Assembly (NCBI GenBank): GCA_001898935.1 | Contig: MKVT01000009.1 | Location: forward strand, 124,001 to 188,000 | Direction: 5' to 3' | Length of the DNA stretch: 64,000 nucleotides | Source of the DNA: Paludibacter sp. 47-17 | Lineage (GTDB): Bacteria; Bacteroidota; Bacteroidia; Bacteroidales; Paludibacteraceae | Shown: in pieces, positions 43,731-53,322 of the stretch | How the letters are laid out: each line of letters opens with the position of its first letter | How positions within the stretch are numbered: position 1 is the first letter of the stretch | Position numbers and translations under genes: made by a program | The notes under the pieces: model-generated | The model's input: the letters and a program-made list of their open reading frames with translations, nothing else | Databases searched by the model: none | Told to the model about the DNA's origin: nothing

Positions 43731-46433
43731 TTAGTTGGCGCGGATCACTTTTACTGTCTGAACCGTATTTTCAACCTGTAACTGCAGGAGGTAGATACCT
43801 TTCGCCGGCAGCTCCAGAGCCTGAACATCGCCCTTCAGCCGGGCCGAAGTTACCAGTTTACCCGTACTGTCGTAGGCACGAACCATTCCGGTTTTACCCG
43901 ATGTTTCGATCATCACCTTATCGGTGGTAACAGTTGGATACACACGTACCGAACCATCATTGACCGACGGAGTGGAAGTAAGTACGGTTTCGTACATTGC
44001 CAGGTAAAGCGGTGAAATCATCGCGTCTCCCACCACATTGCTGGAAATCGTCAGGTAATGCGTACCCGATACAGTAGGAGTAACAACGAATTGATAATCG
44101 GCAGTTGTGCGTTTCACTGCAAATTCATGTCCTTGAGAAGCCAGCGACGTACCGGTATTCGACATTCCGGTATTCAATCCGATGGTGAAGGTAGGGTTGG
44201 TCGAAGCGTTGTCGTGCCACGATGCCACACCACGGAAAGCATAGGTTTTACCGGCCTCGAGATTCACATTCAGGTTGTACACGTTGGTCGGAGGATCGCC
44301 CCAGGTGCGCAGATATGCCAAACGGCCGCCCTGCCAGGGTTTTCCGCGGTATACGTAGTTCTGGTTGGTGGTAAGTACGTAACGGATACCACTGGTAGCT
44401 CCAAACGGATTGAACGCGCCCGCAACCGGAGTTACCCCATCGCTCATCATGAGCGACCATCCGAAGTTGGTAATCAAGGAAGCATCGCCTTCGGCATCGT
44501 CGCCATCCCAGGTCGAGATAATATTATCGGAAACTGCGAATACCAGTACCGAATCTTTCACCGAACCGCTGGTTACGTAAATGTATTTATCTTCGATGCG
44601 GGTTACACCATCCCAAATCAACAATACGGCAGCACTATCGGCCACCTCGGTATTGGTGAAGGTGGTACCCGAAACGATCAGTCCTTCGGGAGCAGTAACA
44701 GTGGCCGATCCATAGATATCGCCCACGATAGCAAACGAACCCTCCGACGACAAACTCTGATCGAAGAACAGACCACGGCGGGTAACTTCCATTTTCTCGG
44801 TGAGACTCAACCGCACTACCTGTTGTACATTACCGTAAGAGATAACGAGATTGTCCTCAGGAACAGCCTGGGTTGCAACTGCCGTTACGGTAACTTCGGC
44901 GCCTGCCATTACTTCGCTGGCCGACAAACTGGTTTTCGACAACTGGAAGGACGGAGAAACAGAAAGACTTACATTACCGGTGAGATTACCTCCCGACACC
45001 ACAAATGTTTTTACAGTTTGCGTTGGAGTAAAGTTCAGATCCTTAACACTCGCAACGAGATAAGGCGAACCGTCGCTGATATAACTCAAACGGAAATTAT
45101 CGAATGCCACCCAGTTACCCGAGAAAGCAACTTCAACACCAATTTCCAGCGTATTGTCCACCACTTCGGCAATTACCGAATAATCCTTACGGTCGAAAAT
45201 CTCGGTGATCGCGCCATTCCCTATGAGGTAAGCGCCGCCGGGATAGGTATTATCGTTTTGCTGAACGGCATGTGCAGCCGCCGTAACCAGGTAGGTACCA
45301 TTGGGGATATTGCGAACGATTTGCGACATACGCAGGTTTTCGAGGTTACCCGGGCTGGAAATCCAGCGTTCGGCATAGAACGTTCCGAGTTTAAACGGAT
45401 CGAAAGAAGTATTATTCTGACGTTGGAACGGACCTACATTTTCCCAGGTATCGTCGAACAGGTCTTCAAAACTAGGATTCAGGATAGCTTCGGTAGCATC
45501 GTAAGGAAGTGTTGTCCAGGTGGTAACACGACTTTGGAGCAGAATAGCACTGTGCACTTTTTCAATGGCTTCGCGTATCGAAAGCTCGGCAGCCAACACT
45601 TCGGTAGCCGACGCATTGGTTTTGTCGTGGATAGCCTGAGCCGCAGTAATTGCAAGGTTCAATTCGGCATAAGCTGTCGAAGCTCCCACATCCTGCGGGT
45701 TATTTTTCATTACAGTAGCCGAGTCGATCAGTTGTTTGAGGACCGATTTGTCGATTCCGTAATAAATCAACTGAACATTGTCGAGGAAAAACTTAGCACC
45801 ATTGCCCGAACCGCCCGACGAAGTGGTAAATCCGAGATTGATTTTACCAATGGTTTCGTCGGTCAGGAAGAACGATACCGAGTCCTGTACCCACTGATTG
45901 GAAGGATAGTTCAACCGCTTTGAATAGGTGGGTGTTCCGTCCAGTGGAATAAAACCGAAGTAGTTGTAAGCCACAGTAGCAACAGTATGTGCATTGTACA
46001 CATCCATTTTGAGCACATAGCGGCCCGACGGCAGAATCGCATCCTGGGCATACATGGCTTTATCGCCCCAACCGGCCGACATCGAAATGGCCGCACCAGC
46101 CGAGTTTCCATTTCTATCGGTAGCCGGAACAGCTACGTTATTAAAACCTTGAGCATTGGCAACCGTGCCGTATTCGCCCGATGCAACCTGAACAGCATTA
46201 TTATTGATAACGCTCTCGTTGCGCCATTCCGGAACCGGGAATATCCAACCTACCGTGCCGATACGTTCGACACCTGCTGTCAAAACTGTCCCACCCGCTA
46301 CTGTATAGTGGATAGGCGCCTCATCGAAACCTGCATTTTTAATGTAGGTAGCTGTAACATCGGTCTGCGCCTGTACAGCCATACCTTGAAGAACGGCAAG
46401 AATCAACGCGAGAAAAAAGTACCTTTTTTTCAT
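43731..46433 (-). CDS. Large T9SS-exported surface protein
   Basis: This 900-residue protein has a signal peptide (residues 1-22, ending AVQAQ) and a C-terminal type IX sorting domain (about 828-900, VYPTVTTDKVMIE, LPAKGIYLLQLQ, QTVKVIRAN). Between them lie two jelly-roll-like carbohydrate-binding-type regions, a helical FIVAR-like segment (about 232-295), and beta-sandwich repeats. No catalytic motif is recognised; an adhesin or glycan-binding role is inferred. T9SS substrates cross the outer membrane and are anchored or released. A -7 box lies at 46499-46506. The gene is monocistronic. Confidence 0.88.
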   Translation of the reverse strand: MKKRYFFLALILAVLQGMAVQAQTDVTATYIKNAGFDEAPIHYTVAGGTVLTAGVERIGTVGWIFPVPEWRNESVINNNAVQVASGEYGTVANAQGFNNVAVPATDRNGNSAGAAISMSAGWGDKAMYAQDAILPSGRYVLKMDVYNAHTVATVAYNYFGFIPLDGTPTYSKRLNYPSNQWVQDSVSFFLTDETIGKINLGFTTSSGGSGNGAKFFLDNVQLIYYGIDKSVLKQLIDSATVMKNNPQDVGASTAYAELNLAITAAQAIHDKTNASATEVLAAELSIREAIEKVHSAILLQSRVTTWTTLPYDATEAILNPSFEDLFDDTWENVGPFQRQNNTSFDPFKLGTFYAERWISSPGNLENLRMSQIVRNIPNGTYLVTAAAHAVQQNDNTYPGGAYLIGNGAITEIFDRKDYSVIAEVVDNTLEIGVEVAFSGNWVAFDNFRLSYISDGSPYLVASVKDLNFTPTQTVKTFVVSGGNLTGNVSLSVSPSFQLSKTSLSASEVMAGAEVTVTAVATQAVPEDNLVISYGNVQQVVRLSLTEKMEVTRRGLFFDQSLSSEGSFAIVGDIYGSATVTAPEGLIVSGTTFTNTEVADSAAVLLIWDGVTRIEDKYIYVTSGSVKDSVLVFAVSDNIISTWDGDDAEGDASLITNFGWSLMMSDGVTPVAGAFNPFGATSGIRYVLTTNQNYVYRGKPWQGGRLAYLRTWGDPPTNVYNLNVNLEAGKTYAFRGVASWHDNASTNPTFTIGLNTGMSNTGTSLASQGHEFAVKRTTADYQFVVTPTVSGTHYLTISSNVVGDAMISPLYLAMYETVLTSTPSVNDGSVRVYPTVTTDKVMIETSGKTGMVRAYDSTGKLVTSARLKGDVQALELPAKGIYLLQLQVENTVQTVKVIRAN

Positions 46434-46498
46434 GATGAATTTTTTAAATGATTAACTCGTATTTATTATTGATGATTTTTCGAACAGAATCAACGACG

Positions 46499-46506
46499 CA
46501 AAAGTA
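46499..46506 (-). promoter_or_regulatory. -7 promoter element of the T9SS-exported protein gene
   Basis: On the minus strand TACTTTTG matches TAnnTTTG, 65 bases before the ATG at 46433. Confidence 0.55.
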
Positions 46507-46649
46507 CGAAAGGAAACGACGTATACAGGTGAAAAAAAAATCAATTTGGATGAATATCTTATTAACAGCGCGGACCCAGGGTCAGTGCAAGTTGAACACA
46601 AATGCAGAAAAAGGTCAAATAATACAGCCGGGAAAGGATCGTTTTCCCC

Positions 46650-46657
46650 TATCTTTA
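46650..46657 (+). promoter_or_regulatory. Near-consensus -7 element of the PL11 lyase gene
   Basis: TATCTTTA is one base off TAnnTTTG and lies 40 bases before the ATG at 46698. Confidence 0.4.
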
Positions 46658-46697
46658 CTGCCCTGTTGAAGTCAATTCATTTTACTCGTACATTACC

Positions 46698-48536
46698 ATG
46701 AATATTATAATCCGATCGACAATGGTGCTGAGTATGCTGGCACTGCTTTCCACAATGGTGGCCCAACAGCAGGAACGCCTGCACCAGCGCGGACTGGTAG
46801 CGCTGCGTTACGCGCCCGACAGTGTATTCGTGAGCTGGAGGTTATTTGCTTCCGATGCCGGCTCACAAGCTTTTCATCTTTTTCGCTCTTCGCCGGGACA
46901 GCCGGCCGAGCGGCTCAACCGGCAGCCGCTGACAGGAGCCACGCATTTCACCGATTACATCGGGGGGCTTACCGGCGACATCACGTATGAAGTACGGGAA
47001 GCCGGGCAAACAACGGGCGAGCGTTACCTGCTGAGCGCCGATGCTACCGGCAACTTCCTGACAATACCGGTTCAACCGCTGGAAGGACATACGATAGGTG
47101 ATGGCGCCGCAGGCGATCTCGACGGCGACGGACGCTACGAGCTCATCGTGAAGCGTGAAATGCGGCCGCGCGACAATTCGCACCGGGGCGTCACCGGGCA
47201 AACGAAGCTGGAAGCCTACAGGCTCGACGGTACGATGCTTTGGCGTATCGACCTGGGAAAAAACATCCGCGAGGGAGCTCATTACACCCAATTTCTGGTA
47301 TACGATCTCGATGGCGACGGCCGTGCCGAAGTTGCGGTAAAAACGGCCGACGGCACTACCGACGGGCAGGGAAAGGTAATTGGCGACCCGACGGCCGATC
47401 ACCGCAATGCCGACGGTCACATCTGGAAAGGTCCCGAATTTTTAACCGTTTTCGACGGTCTTACCGGCGCCGAACTCCACACCACCTCCTATATTCCGCA
47501 GCGGCATCCCTCTATTACCGATCCTACTCCGGAACAGATGAAGGAGGTATGGGGCGACGACCATTACAACCGGTCGGAACGCTACCTGGCTTGCGTGGCC
47601 TACCTCGACGGCAAACATCCGAGTCTGGTAATGTGCCGTGGCTACTACACCCGGTCGGTGCTGGCAGCTTACGATTTTAAGGATAAAACACTGATCCACC
47701 GCTGGACTTTCGACAGCGACGACAACACACCCGGCAACCGGGCGTATCGCGGACAAGGAAATCACAACCTGACGGCCGCCGATGTGGATGGGGATGGCTG
47801 TGACGAAATTGTATACGGGGCGGCTTGTATCGACAACGATGGAAAAGGGCTTTACAGCACGGGCCTGCGCCATGGCGACGCGTTGCACGTATCCGATCTC
47901 GATCCTGCACGGCCGGGAATGGAGGTATGGATGGGACATGAAACCCGCAGCGATGTAGCCGGGATCGAATTTCGCGACGCCCGTACGGGCGAGCTGATTT
48001 GGGGTTTTGCTTCGCAGGGCGATGTGGGACGCTCGCTGGCTGCCGACATCGACCCGCGCTATCCGGGTTACGAATGCTGGGCTTTTGGTCCGGGTATCAC
48101 AGGACTGTACTCGGCACAGGGCGAGCGGATCTCGGAACGTTCGCCGCGTACCTGCAACTTCCGTATTTTGTGGGATGGCGACCTGCTGCACGAACTACTC
48201 GACCGGAACTTTATAGCCAAGTACGACTGGACTACCGACAGCTTACGATTCTTGCTGCGGGCCGACGAATGCCGCTGGAACAACGGCACCAAGGCCACAC
48301 CGGTGCTCAGCGCCGACCTCCTGGGCGACTGGCGCGAAGAAGTCGTCTGGCGTACGGCCGACAATACCGCGCTGCGTATCTACAGTACTACCATCGCCAC
48401 CCCCCACCGGCTTCCCACCCTTATGGACGACCGGCAATACCGGCTTTCGGTAGCATGGCAGAATGTGGGGTACAACCAACCGCCGTCCACCAGCTTTTGG
48501 CCGGCAGGCAAAGCAAACCTGAAAACCAGGCCATAG
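46698..48536 (+). CDS. Rhamnogalacturonan lyase, family PL11
   Basis: PL11 enzymes cleave the rhamnose-galacturonate backbone of rhamnogalacturonan I by beta-elimination. The 612-residue protein has a signal peptide (residues 1-22), an N-terminal beta domain (RGLVALRYAPDSVFVSWRLF), and an eight-bladed propeller with repeated Asp-rich calcium loops: DLDGDGRYELIVK, DLDGDGRAEVAVKTADG and DVDGDGCDEIVYG. The RDNSHRGVTGQTKLEAY segment is typical. It may be periplasmic or surface-exposed. Neighbouring DUF4861 and SusC/SusD genes suggest pectin use. Confidence 0.94.
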   Translation: MNIIIRSTMVLSMLALLSTMVAQQQERLHQRGLVALRYAPDSVFVSWRLFASDAGSQAFHLFRSSPGQPAERLNRQPLTGATHFTDYIGGLTGDITYEVREAGQTTGERYLLSADATGNFLTIPVQPLEGHTIGDGAAGDLDGDGRYELIVKREMRPRDNSHRGVTGQTKLEAYRLDGTMLWRIDLGKNIREGAHYTQFLVYDLDGDGRAEVAVKTADGTTDGQGKVIGDPTADHRNADGHIWKGPEFLTVFDGLTGAELHTTSYIPQRHPSITDPTPEQMKEVWGDDHYNRSERYLACVAYLDGKHPSLVMCRGYYTRSVLAAYDFKDKTLIHRWTFDSDDNTPGNRAYRGQGNHNLTAADVDGDGCDEIVYGAACIDNDGKGLYSTGLRHGDALHVSDLDPARPGMEVWMGHETRSDVAGIEFRDARTGELIWGFASQGDVGRSLAADIDPRYPGYECWAFGPGITGLYSAQGERISERSPRTCNFRILWDGDLLHELLDRNFIAKYDWTTDSLRFLLRADECRWNNGTKATPVLSADLLGDWREEVVWRTADNTALRIYSTTIATPHRLPTLMDDRQYRLSVAWQNVGYNQPPSTSFWPAGKANLKTRP

Positions 48537-48602
48537 TGAGGGTGTAACGCGAATGACTCGCGAACGTCAACAAGCTTACACCATTTTGTAATTTATCGCT
48601 TC

Positions 48603-48610
48603 TACTTTTG
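48603..48610 (+). promoter_or_regulatory. -7 promoter element of the PHP-susCD operon
   Basis: TACTTTTG matches TAnnTTTG and lies 24 bases before the ATG at 48635. It excludes the in-frame start at 48608. Confidence 0.65.
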
Positions 48611-48634
48611 TCGCCAGAAAAAGTGATCAAAAGT

Positions 48635-50224
48635 ATGAAGATTATCCAATATTTTTTATCTGCCGCAGCATTCGGTCTGTTGGCGGTACCGGTTAGCGCC
48701 CAGCAATACCTTCGGGGCGACTTTCATCAACACACCACGTATACGGATGGAAATTACTCGTTCGCGTACATGATGAACAAAAATCACCAGTACGGGCTGG
48801 ACTGGTGGGCCAACAGCGAACACGGAGGAGGTTCGACCCGGGATGCAGCCGTATCGGGGCTCGACAAAGCCCGCAACACCAGGTATTGGGACGAATACCT
48901 GCCGCTGCCCATTGCAGGCAGTGAAAAATTTTCCAACGGACACCGGGTGATGTGGCGTTGGCAGGTATTGAAAGATTATTCGTTTCGGGAGACGTTGAAA
49001 GCGCGCCGGATGTATCCCGGAAAAACCATCTTGCAAAGCTATGAAATGAATATCCCGGGCTTCGAGCATGGAAGTATGGGCATTGTTAACGGACAATTCG
49101 ACAGCGTTCCGCACTGTAACCCTCTGGCCGAATTTGAATATACATTTGATCAGAACGACGCCGACACAACAGGCGGACGGGCACAAGGATGGACAAAAAG
49201 CAGATCAACCGGCCGGGAGAAGGCCATAGAAGCGCTCCGGTGGCTGCGAAACCGTTACCCCTACACAAGTTATCTGATCCTGGCTCATCCCGAACGAAAA
49301 CCACAACACCAACGAGGGTATACCATTGCGGCCATCCGCGACCTGAACAACGAAGCGCCAACGGTTTGTTTCGGATTCGAAAGTATCCCGGGACATCAAC
49401 GCGAAGCACAACGCGGCGGATACGACAGGAACTCCGTGGGTGGCGGAACCTATGGAGGTGCAGGTGTTTTTTCAGCAAAAATCGGAGGGGTATGGGATGC
49501 ACTACTTTCAGAAGGGCGCCGGTTCTGGTTATTCTCCAACTCCGATTATCATGGCGAAAAAGGAGATTTTTATCCCGGCGAATACCAAAAAAATTACACA
49601 TTTACACACGGTAAATCTCCTGAACAGATTGTAGAGGGCCTGCGCTCAGGGAACAACTGGGTAGTAAGCGGCGACTTAATCGATTCGCTCATTTTTACGG
49701 TCGAAACCACCGATAACCGGGCTGTAATGGGGTCGACGCTTTTCATTAAGGCCGGCGAACCCGTCCTTATTACGGTCAGAGCCCGGGATCCGAACTGCAA
49801 CAATCACAATACCTACAGTAATTATCGTAATCCTGAACTGGATCACATTGATCTGATCGTGGGAGAAGTGAATGGCCCGATCCCCCCTTCCGATCCCGGC
49901 TATACGACCGACACCGTGGCGACCACAAGAGTAATAGCCCGTTTCGACCGGACAGGAGGAACAACCGACTCCAATGGTTTGACGAGCCGAAAATGGAAAC
50001 AAACCAACGACGGCTGGGTCGAAATGGCTTTTGAAATAAATTCGATCGGCCGACCTTTGTATTTTCGTTTGCGAGGCACCAATCACGGGCTGAATATTCC
50101 GGACGAAACCGATGAGAACGGCAATCCGCTGAATGACACGTTGGTTGGAGAAAACAATGCCGAAAAAGCATTTGCCGACCTATGGTTCTATTCCAACCCT
50201 GTATTTGTGACCCCTCAATATTAA
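48635..50224 (+). CDS. Exported PHP-domain metal-dependent phosphoesterase-like protein
   Basis: This 529-residue protein has a signal peptide (residues 1-20, ending VSAQ). The PHP metal site is visible: GDFHQHTTYTDG (HxH) close to the mature N terminus, SEHGG, LILAHPE, and SNSDYH. PHP domains hydrolyse phosphoesters with two or three metal ions. A beta-sandwich domain follows from about residue 350. It lies 72 bases before susC and probably shares its operon. A phosphorylated substrate is inferred. Confidence 0.82.
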   Translation: MKIIQYFLSAAAFGLLAVPVSAQQYLRGDFHQHTTYTDGNYSFAYMMNKNHQYGLDWWANSEHGGGSTRDAAVSGLDKARNTRYWDEYLPLPIAGSEKFSNGHRVMWRWQVLKDYSFRETLKARRMYPGKTILQSYEMNIPGFEHGSMGIVNGQFDSVPHCNPLAEFEYTFDQNDADTTGGRAQGWTKSRSTGREKAIEALRWLRNRYPYTSYLILAHPERKPQHQRGYTIAAIRDLNNEAPTVCFGFESIPGHQREAQRGGYDRNSVGGGTYGGAGVFSAKIGGVWDALLSEGRRFWLFSNSDYHGEKGDFYPGEYQKNYTFTHGKSPEQIVEGLRSGNNWVVSGDLIDSLIFTVETTDNRAVMGSTLFIKAGEPVLITVRARDPNCNNHNTYSNYRNPELDHIDLIVGEVNGPIPPSDPGYTTDTVATTRVIARFDRTGGTTDSNGLTSRKWKQTNDGWVEMAFEINSIGRPLYFRLRGTNHGLNIPDETDENGNPLNDTLVGENNAEKAFADLWFYSNPVFVTPQY

Positions 50225-50296
50225 GCATCCCATTAATAATCACTTTTCAGAGAAGACTAACATAGCTGGTTAATCTTCCAAAATCCAATTACAAAA

Positions 50297-53200
50297 ATGA
50301 ACACTCAACAACTACACAACAAACATTTCCGGAAGTTGCTTCTGATAGCATGCCTGTATTTTGCCGCAGCGCAAGTAACCCTTGCCGCAACACATGCTTC
50401 CGAAGCGATCACGGAGGAAGTACAGCAAACACGAACCGTCAAGGGAAGAATAACTGATTCAGAAGCTGTTCCACTCTCGGGAGTTACCATCAGAATTAAA
50501 GGCAACACGACCGGAACAATTTCCGACAGCAACGGTAACTACGTGGTGGACGATGTAAAAAAAGGACAGGAACTAATATTCTCGTTTGTGGGAATGAGCT
50601 CGAAAACCGTGACTGTTGGTACTGCCACGCTGATCAATATTGTATTGGAAGAAGAATCGACGCTTTTAAATGAAGTAGTGGCGATCGGATACGGTATCCA
50701 GCAAAAAAAAGATATTACCGGTTCGGTTTCTTCGGTAAAAAGCGATAATTTCAACCAAGGCGTGGTAAGTACACCCGAAGAATTGATCCAGGGAAAAGTA
50801 TCCGGAGTAACGATCACATCGACAAGCGGGGCTCCGGGAAGCGGCCAACGCATCATTATCCGGGGACAGGGAAGCTTACGGGTCAATACCGGTCCTCTTT
50901 TTGTAATCGACGGTTTTCCTGTCGGACTCGGAGGTACCGGTTCCGACGACACCAATCCGTTTGGATTTATCAATCCCGACGACATCGAATCGATCGACGT
51001 GCTTAAAGACGCTTCGGCTGCTGCGATTTACGGCACCCGTGGCGCCAACGGGGTTATTCTTATAACCACTAAAAGCGGCAAATCGGGGATGTCAAGGTTA
51101 ACAGTAAACTCCAAAGTGGGTTTGTCGTCGATTTCCAGAAAAATTCCGGTTTTCAGCGCCGGCGAATTCCGGAAAAACGTAGTCGCTATCGGCGGAAATC
51201 TGATCGACAGAGGAGGAAATACCGGCTGGCAGAACGAACTGACGACTACTGCTGTTACCAACGACCATACCGTTACTTTACAGGGGGGCACAGCCAGCTC
51301 GACGTACCGGGCATCGGCCGGATACCTCAATCAACAAGGGATTATCCTAAACACCGGGATCGAACGCTATACGGCTAATTTGAAAGCAACGCAACAGCTG
51401 CTCGATGGTAAAGTTAAGGTGGATTTCGGCCTGAATGCTTCGGTTGAAAAAGGCGACAATTCGAATGCTTCGTCGCTGGTGTCGGATATGCTTTGGTTCA
51501 ACCCTACTTATGCCGCCCGCGAAACCAATGGTAGTCCGGTTAACTATCCCGACTTCACAAATCCTCTGATCGCAGCAAAGCTGTACACCACCTTTAGCGA
51601 AAAACGAAGGCTATCGGCCAACCTGTCGCCTACTATCGAACTGTTGAAAGCACTGACCTACAAATTGAATTTTGTCTACGAAAACACGTCGGCGCAATAC
51701 GACGAACAGGGCATGCCCTCGGTAACTCCTTTTGAGGAAGGTTACTTAAACCAACAGTTTAACAACGGTTACAATACATTGCTGGAGAATTACCTGACCT
51801 ATACGGTAAAAAACGAACGGCACAACCTTTCGGTTATGGCCGGGCATTCGTACCAGGAAACCTTTGGCCGGTACAGCCATTGGACGATCAAAAAATTTCA
51901 GCCTACCGGAATCGAACCCCGCTTTAATCCGGGACTGGGCCAAACACTCACCAACAGTGAAATGCCTTATGGTGGCGCCGGTATCGACAAACTGCAGTCC
52001 TTCTTCGGAAGAGTCAACTACAGCCTGATGGATAAATACCTGCTAACAGCCACGCTCCGTGCCGACGGCTCATCGAAATTTGGGTCTAACAACCGGTACG
52101 GAGTATTTCCTTCCTTTGCTGCGGGATGGCGTATTTCGGAAGAAGCCTTTTTGAAAGATCTGCCGTTGCTGAACAACCTGAAACTGCGCGCCGGCTGGGG
52201 ACAAACAGGAAATCAGGAAATTCCTTCAAAAATCACACAAGCCTCTTTCACTACTTCAGTAGGCAGTAAATCGAGTTATCCACTCAATAATTCCGACTCC
52301 TTTTATGCCGGAACATCCTACACCCGTGTTGCCAACCCCGATATACAGTGGGAGGTTACAACACAAAGCAATGTAGGGCTCGACTTCGGGTTTTTCAACG
52401 GATCGTTGAGCGGATCGGTCGATTACTTCCACAAGGTAAGCAACAACATCCTGCTCGAAGTAAGCAACGACGATCCGATTCAGGTGGCACCCACGATCTG
52501 GACCAACATAAAGGACATGACCATTTCCAACAATGGACTGGAACTTTCGCTCGACTTTAAAAGGAATATTGCGGGAATTTTCCGTTATGCGGCGGGAGGC
52601 ACGATGGCCTATATCAACAATAAGGTTGAAAATTCGCCCTATACGATCCTTACCACAGGATCGGCATCGGGATCGGGATTGACCGGCGCCACCATCAACG
52701 GATTAATCAACGGTTATCCGGTAGGTTCTTTTTACATGAAAACCTTTACCGGCATCGGCTCCGATGGATTGTCGACGTACAGCGACGACGGCGCATTAAC
52801 CGTGGTTGGGAATGCCATACCCGAACTCACCTATAGTTTCTATGTTACTGTCGGATACAAAGGAGTCGATCTTTCGGCTAATTTCAATGGGGTAGCCGGC
52901 AATGAAATCTACAACAACACTGCTATGAATAAATTTTACAAGGCACAACTTGCTAATTCGTCGAACACCACTTCGAAAGCCATTGAATACGACAACGAGA
53001 GCATTTTAAATGCCGGTGCAGTCTCGACCCGCTACCTGGAAGACGGTTCCTTTCTCCGGCTGAACAACCTCACACTGAGTTATACCCTGAATACCAACTC
53101 CTCAGGCATAGGAAACTGGGTAAACAACCTCCGCCTGTCCTTGTCGGCTCAAAATCTGTTTGTGCTTACCTCCTACAGCGGATTCGACCCCGAAGTAAAC

Positions 53201-53299
53201 CAAAACCGGTCGATCAACGGATTTCAGTCGTTTGGCATCGACCTGAACGGCTATCCAAAATCGCGCACCTATGCACTCGGCTTAACATTCACTTTATAA
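50297..53299 (+). CDS. SusC/RagA-family TonB-dependent outer membrane transporter
   Basis: This 1000-residue receptor takes up substrates bound by its SusD partner, powered by TonB. In order: signal peptide (to about residue 31), CarboxypepD-regulatory-like domain (about 46-125, VKGRITDSEAVPLSGVTIRI), the SusC-specific EVVAIGYG box, a plug (SSVKSDNFNQG to about residue 255 with DGFPVG and AAIYGTRGANGVILITTK), and a 22-strand barrel. There is no STN domain, so no anti-sigma signalling. It pairs with the SusD gene 23 bases downstream. Confidence 0.96.
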   Translation: MNTQQLHNKHFRKLLLIACLYFAAAQVTLAATHASEAITEEVQQTRTVKGRITDSEAVPLSGVTIRIKGNTTGTISDSNGNYVVDDVKKGQELIFSFVGMSSKTVTVGTATLINIVLEEESTLLNEVVAIGYGIQQKKDITGSVSSVKSDNFNQGVVSTPEELIQGKVSGVTITSTSGAPGSGQRIIIRGQGSLRVNTGPLFVIDGFPVGLGGTGSDDTNPFGFINPDDIESIDVLKDASAAAIYGTRGANGVILITTKSGKSGMSRLTVNSKVGLSSISRKIPVFSAGEFRKNVVAIGGNLIDRGGNTGWQNELTTTAVTNDHTVTLQGGTASSTYRASAGYLNQQGIILNTGIERYTANLKATQQLLDGKVKVDFGLNASVEKGDNSNASSLVSDMLWFNPTYAARETNGSPVNYPDFTNPLIAAKLYTTFSEKRRLSANLSPTIELLKALTYKLNFVYENTSAQYDEQGMPSVTPFEEGYLNQQFNNGYNTLLENYLTYTVKNERHNLSVMAGHSYQETFGRYSHWTIKKFQPTGIEPRFNPGLGQTLTNSEMPYGGAGIDKLQSFFGRVNYSLMDKYLLTATLRADGSSKFGSNNRYGVFPSFAAGWRISEEAFLKDLPLLNNLKLRAGWGQTGNQEIPSKITQASFTTSVGSKSSYPLNNSDSFYAGTSYTRVANPDIQWEVTTQSNVGLDFGFFNGSLSGSVDYFHKVSNNILLEVSNDDPIQVAPTIWTNIKDMTISNNGLELSLDFKRNIAGIFRYAAGGTMAYINNKVENSPYTILTTGSASGSGLTGATINGLINGYPVGSFYMKTFTGIGSDGLSTYSDDGALTVVGNAIPELTYSFYVTVGYKGVDLSANFNGVAGNEIYNNTAMNKFYKAQLANSSNTTSKAIEYDNESILNAGAVSTRYLEDGSFLRLNNLTLSYTLNTNSSGIGNWVNNLRLSLSAQNLFVLTSYSGFDPEVNQNRSINGFQSFGIDLNGYPKSRTYALGLTFTL

Positions 53300-53322
53300 T
53301 CAAGAAAACAAATAACGAACAA

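Noticed and set aside
44058-45923. A 621-codon open frame antisense to the T9SS-exported protein gene
   Set aside because: It has no family features, no promoter or start context, and its composition follows from the codon use of the opposite gene, which has a signal peptide and sorting domain.
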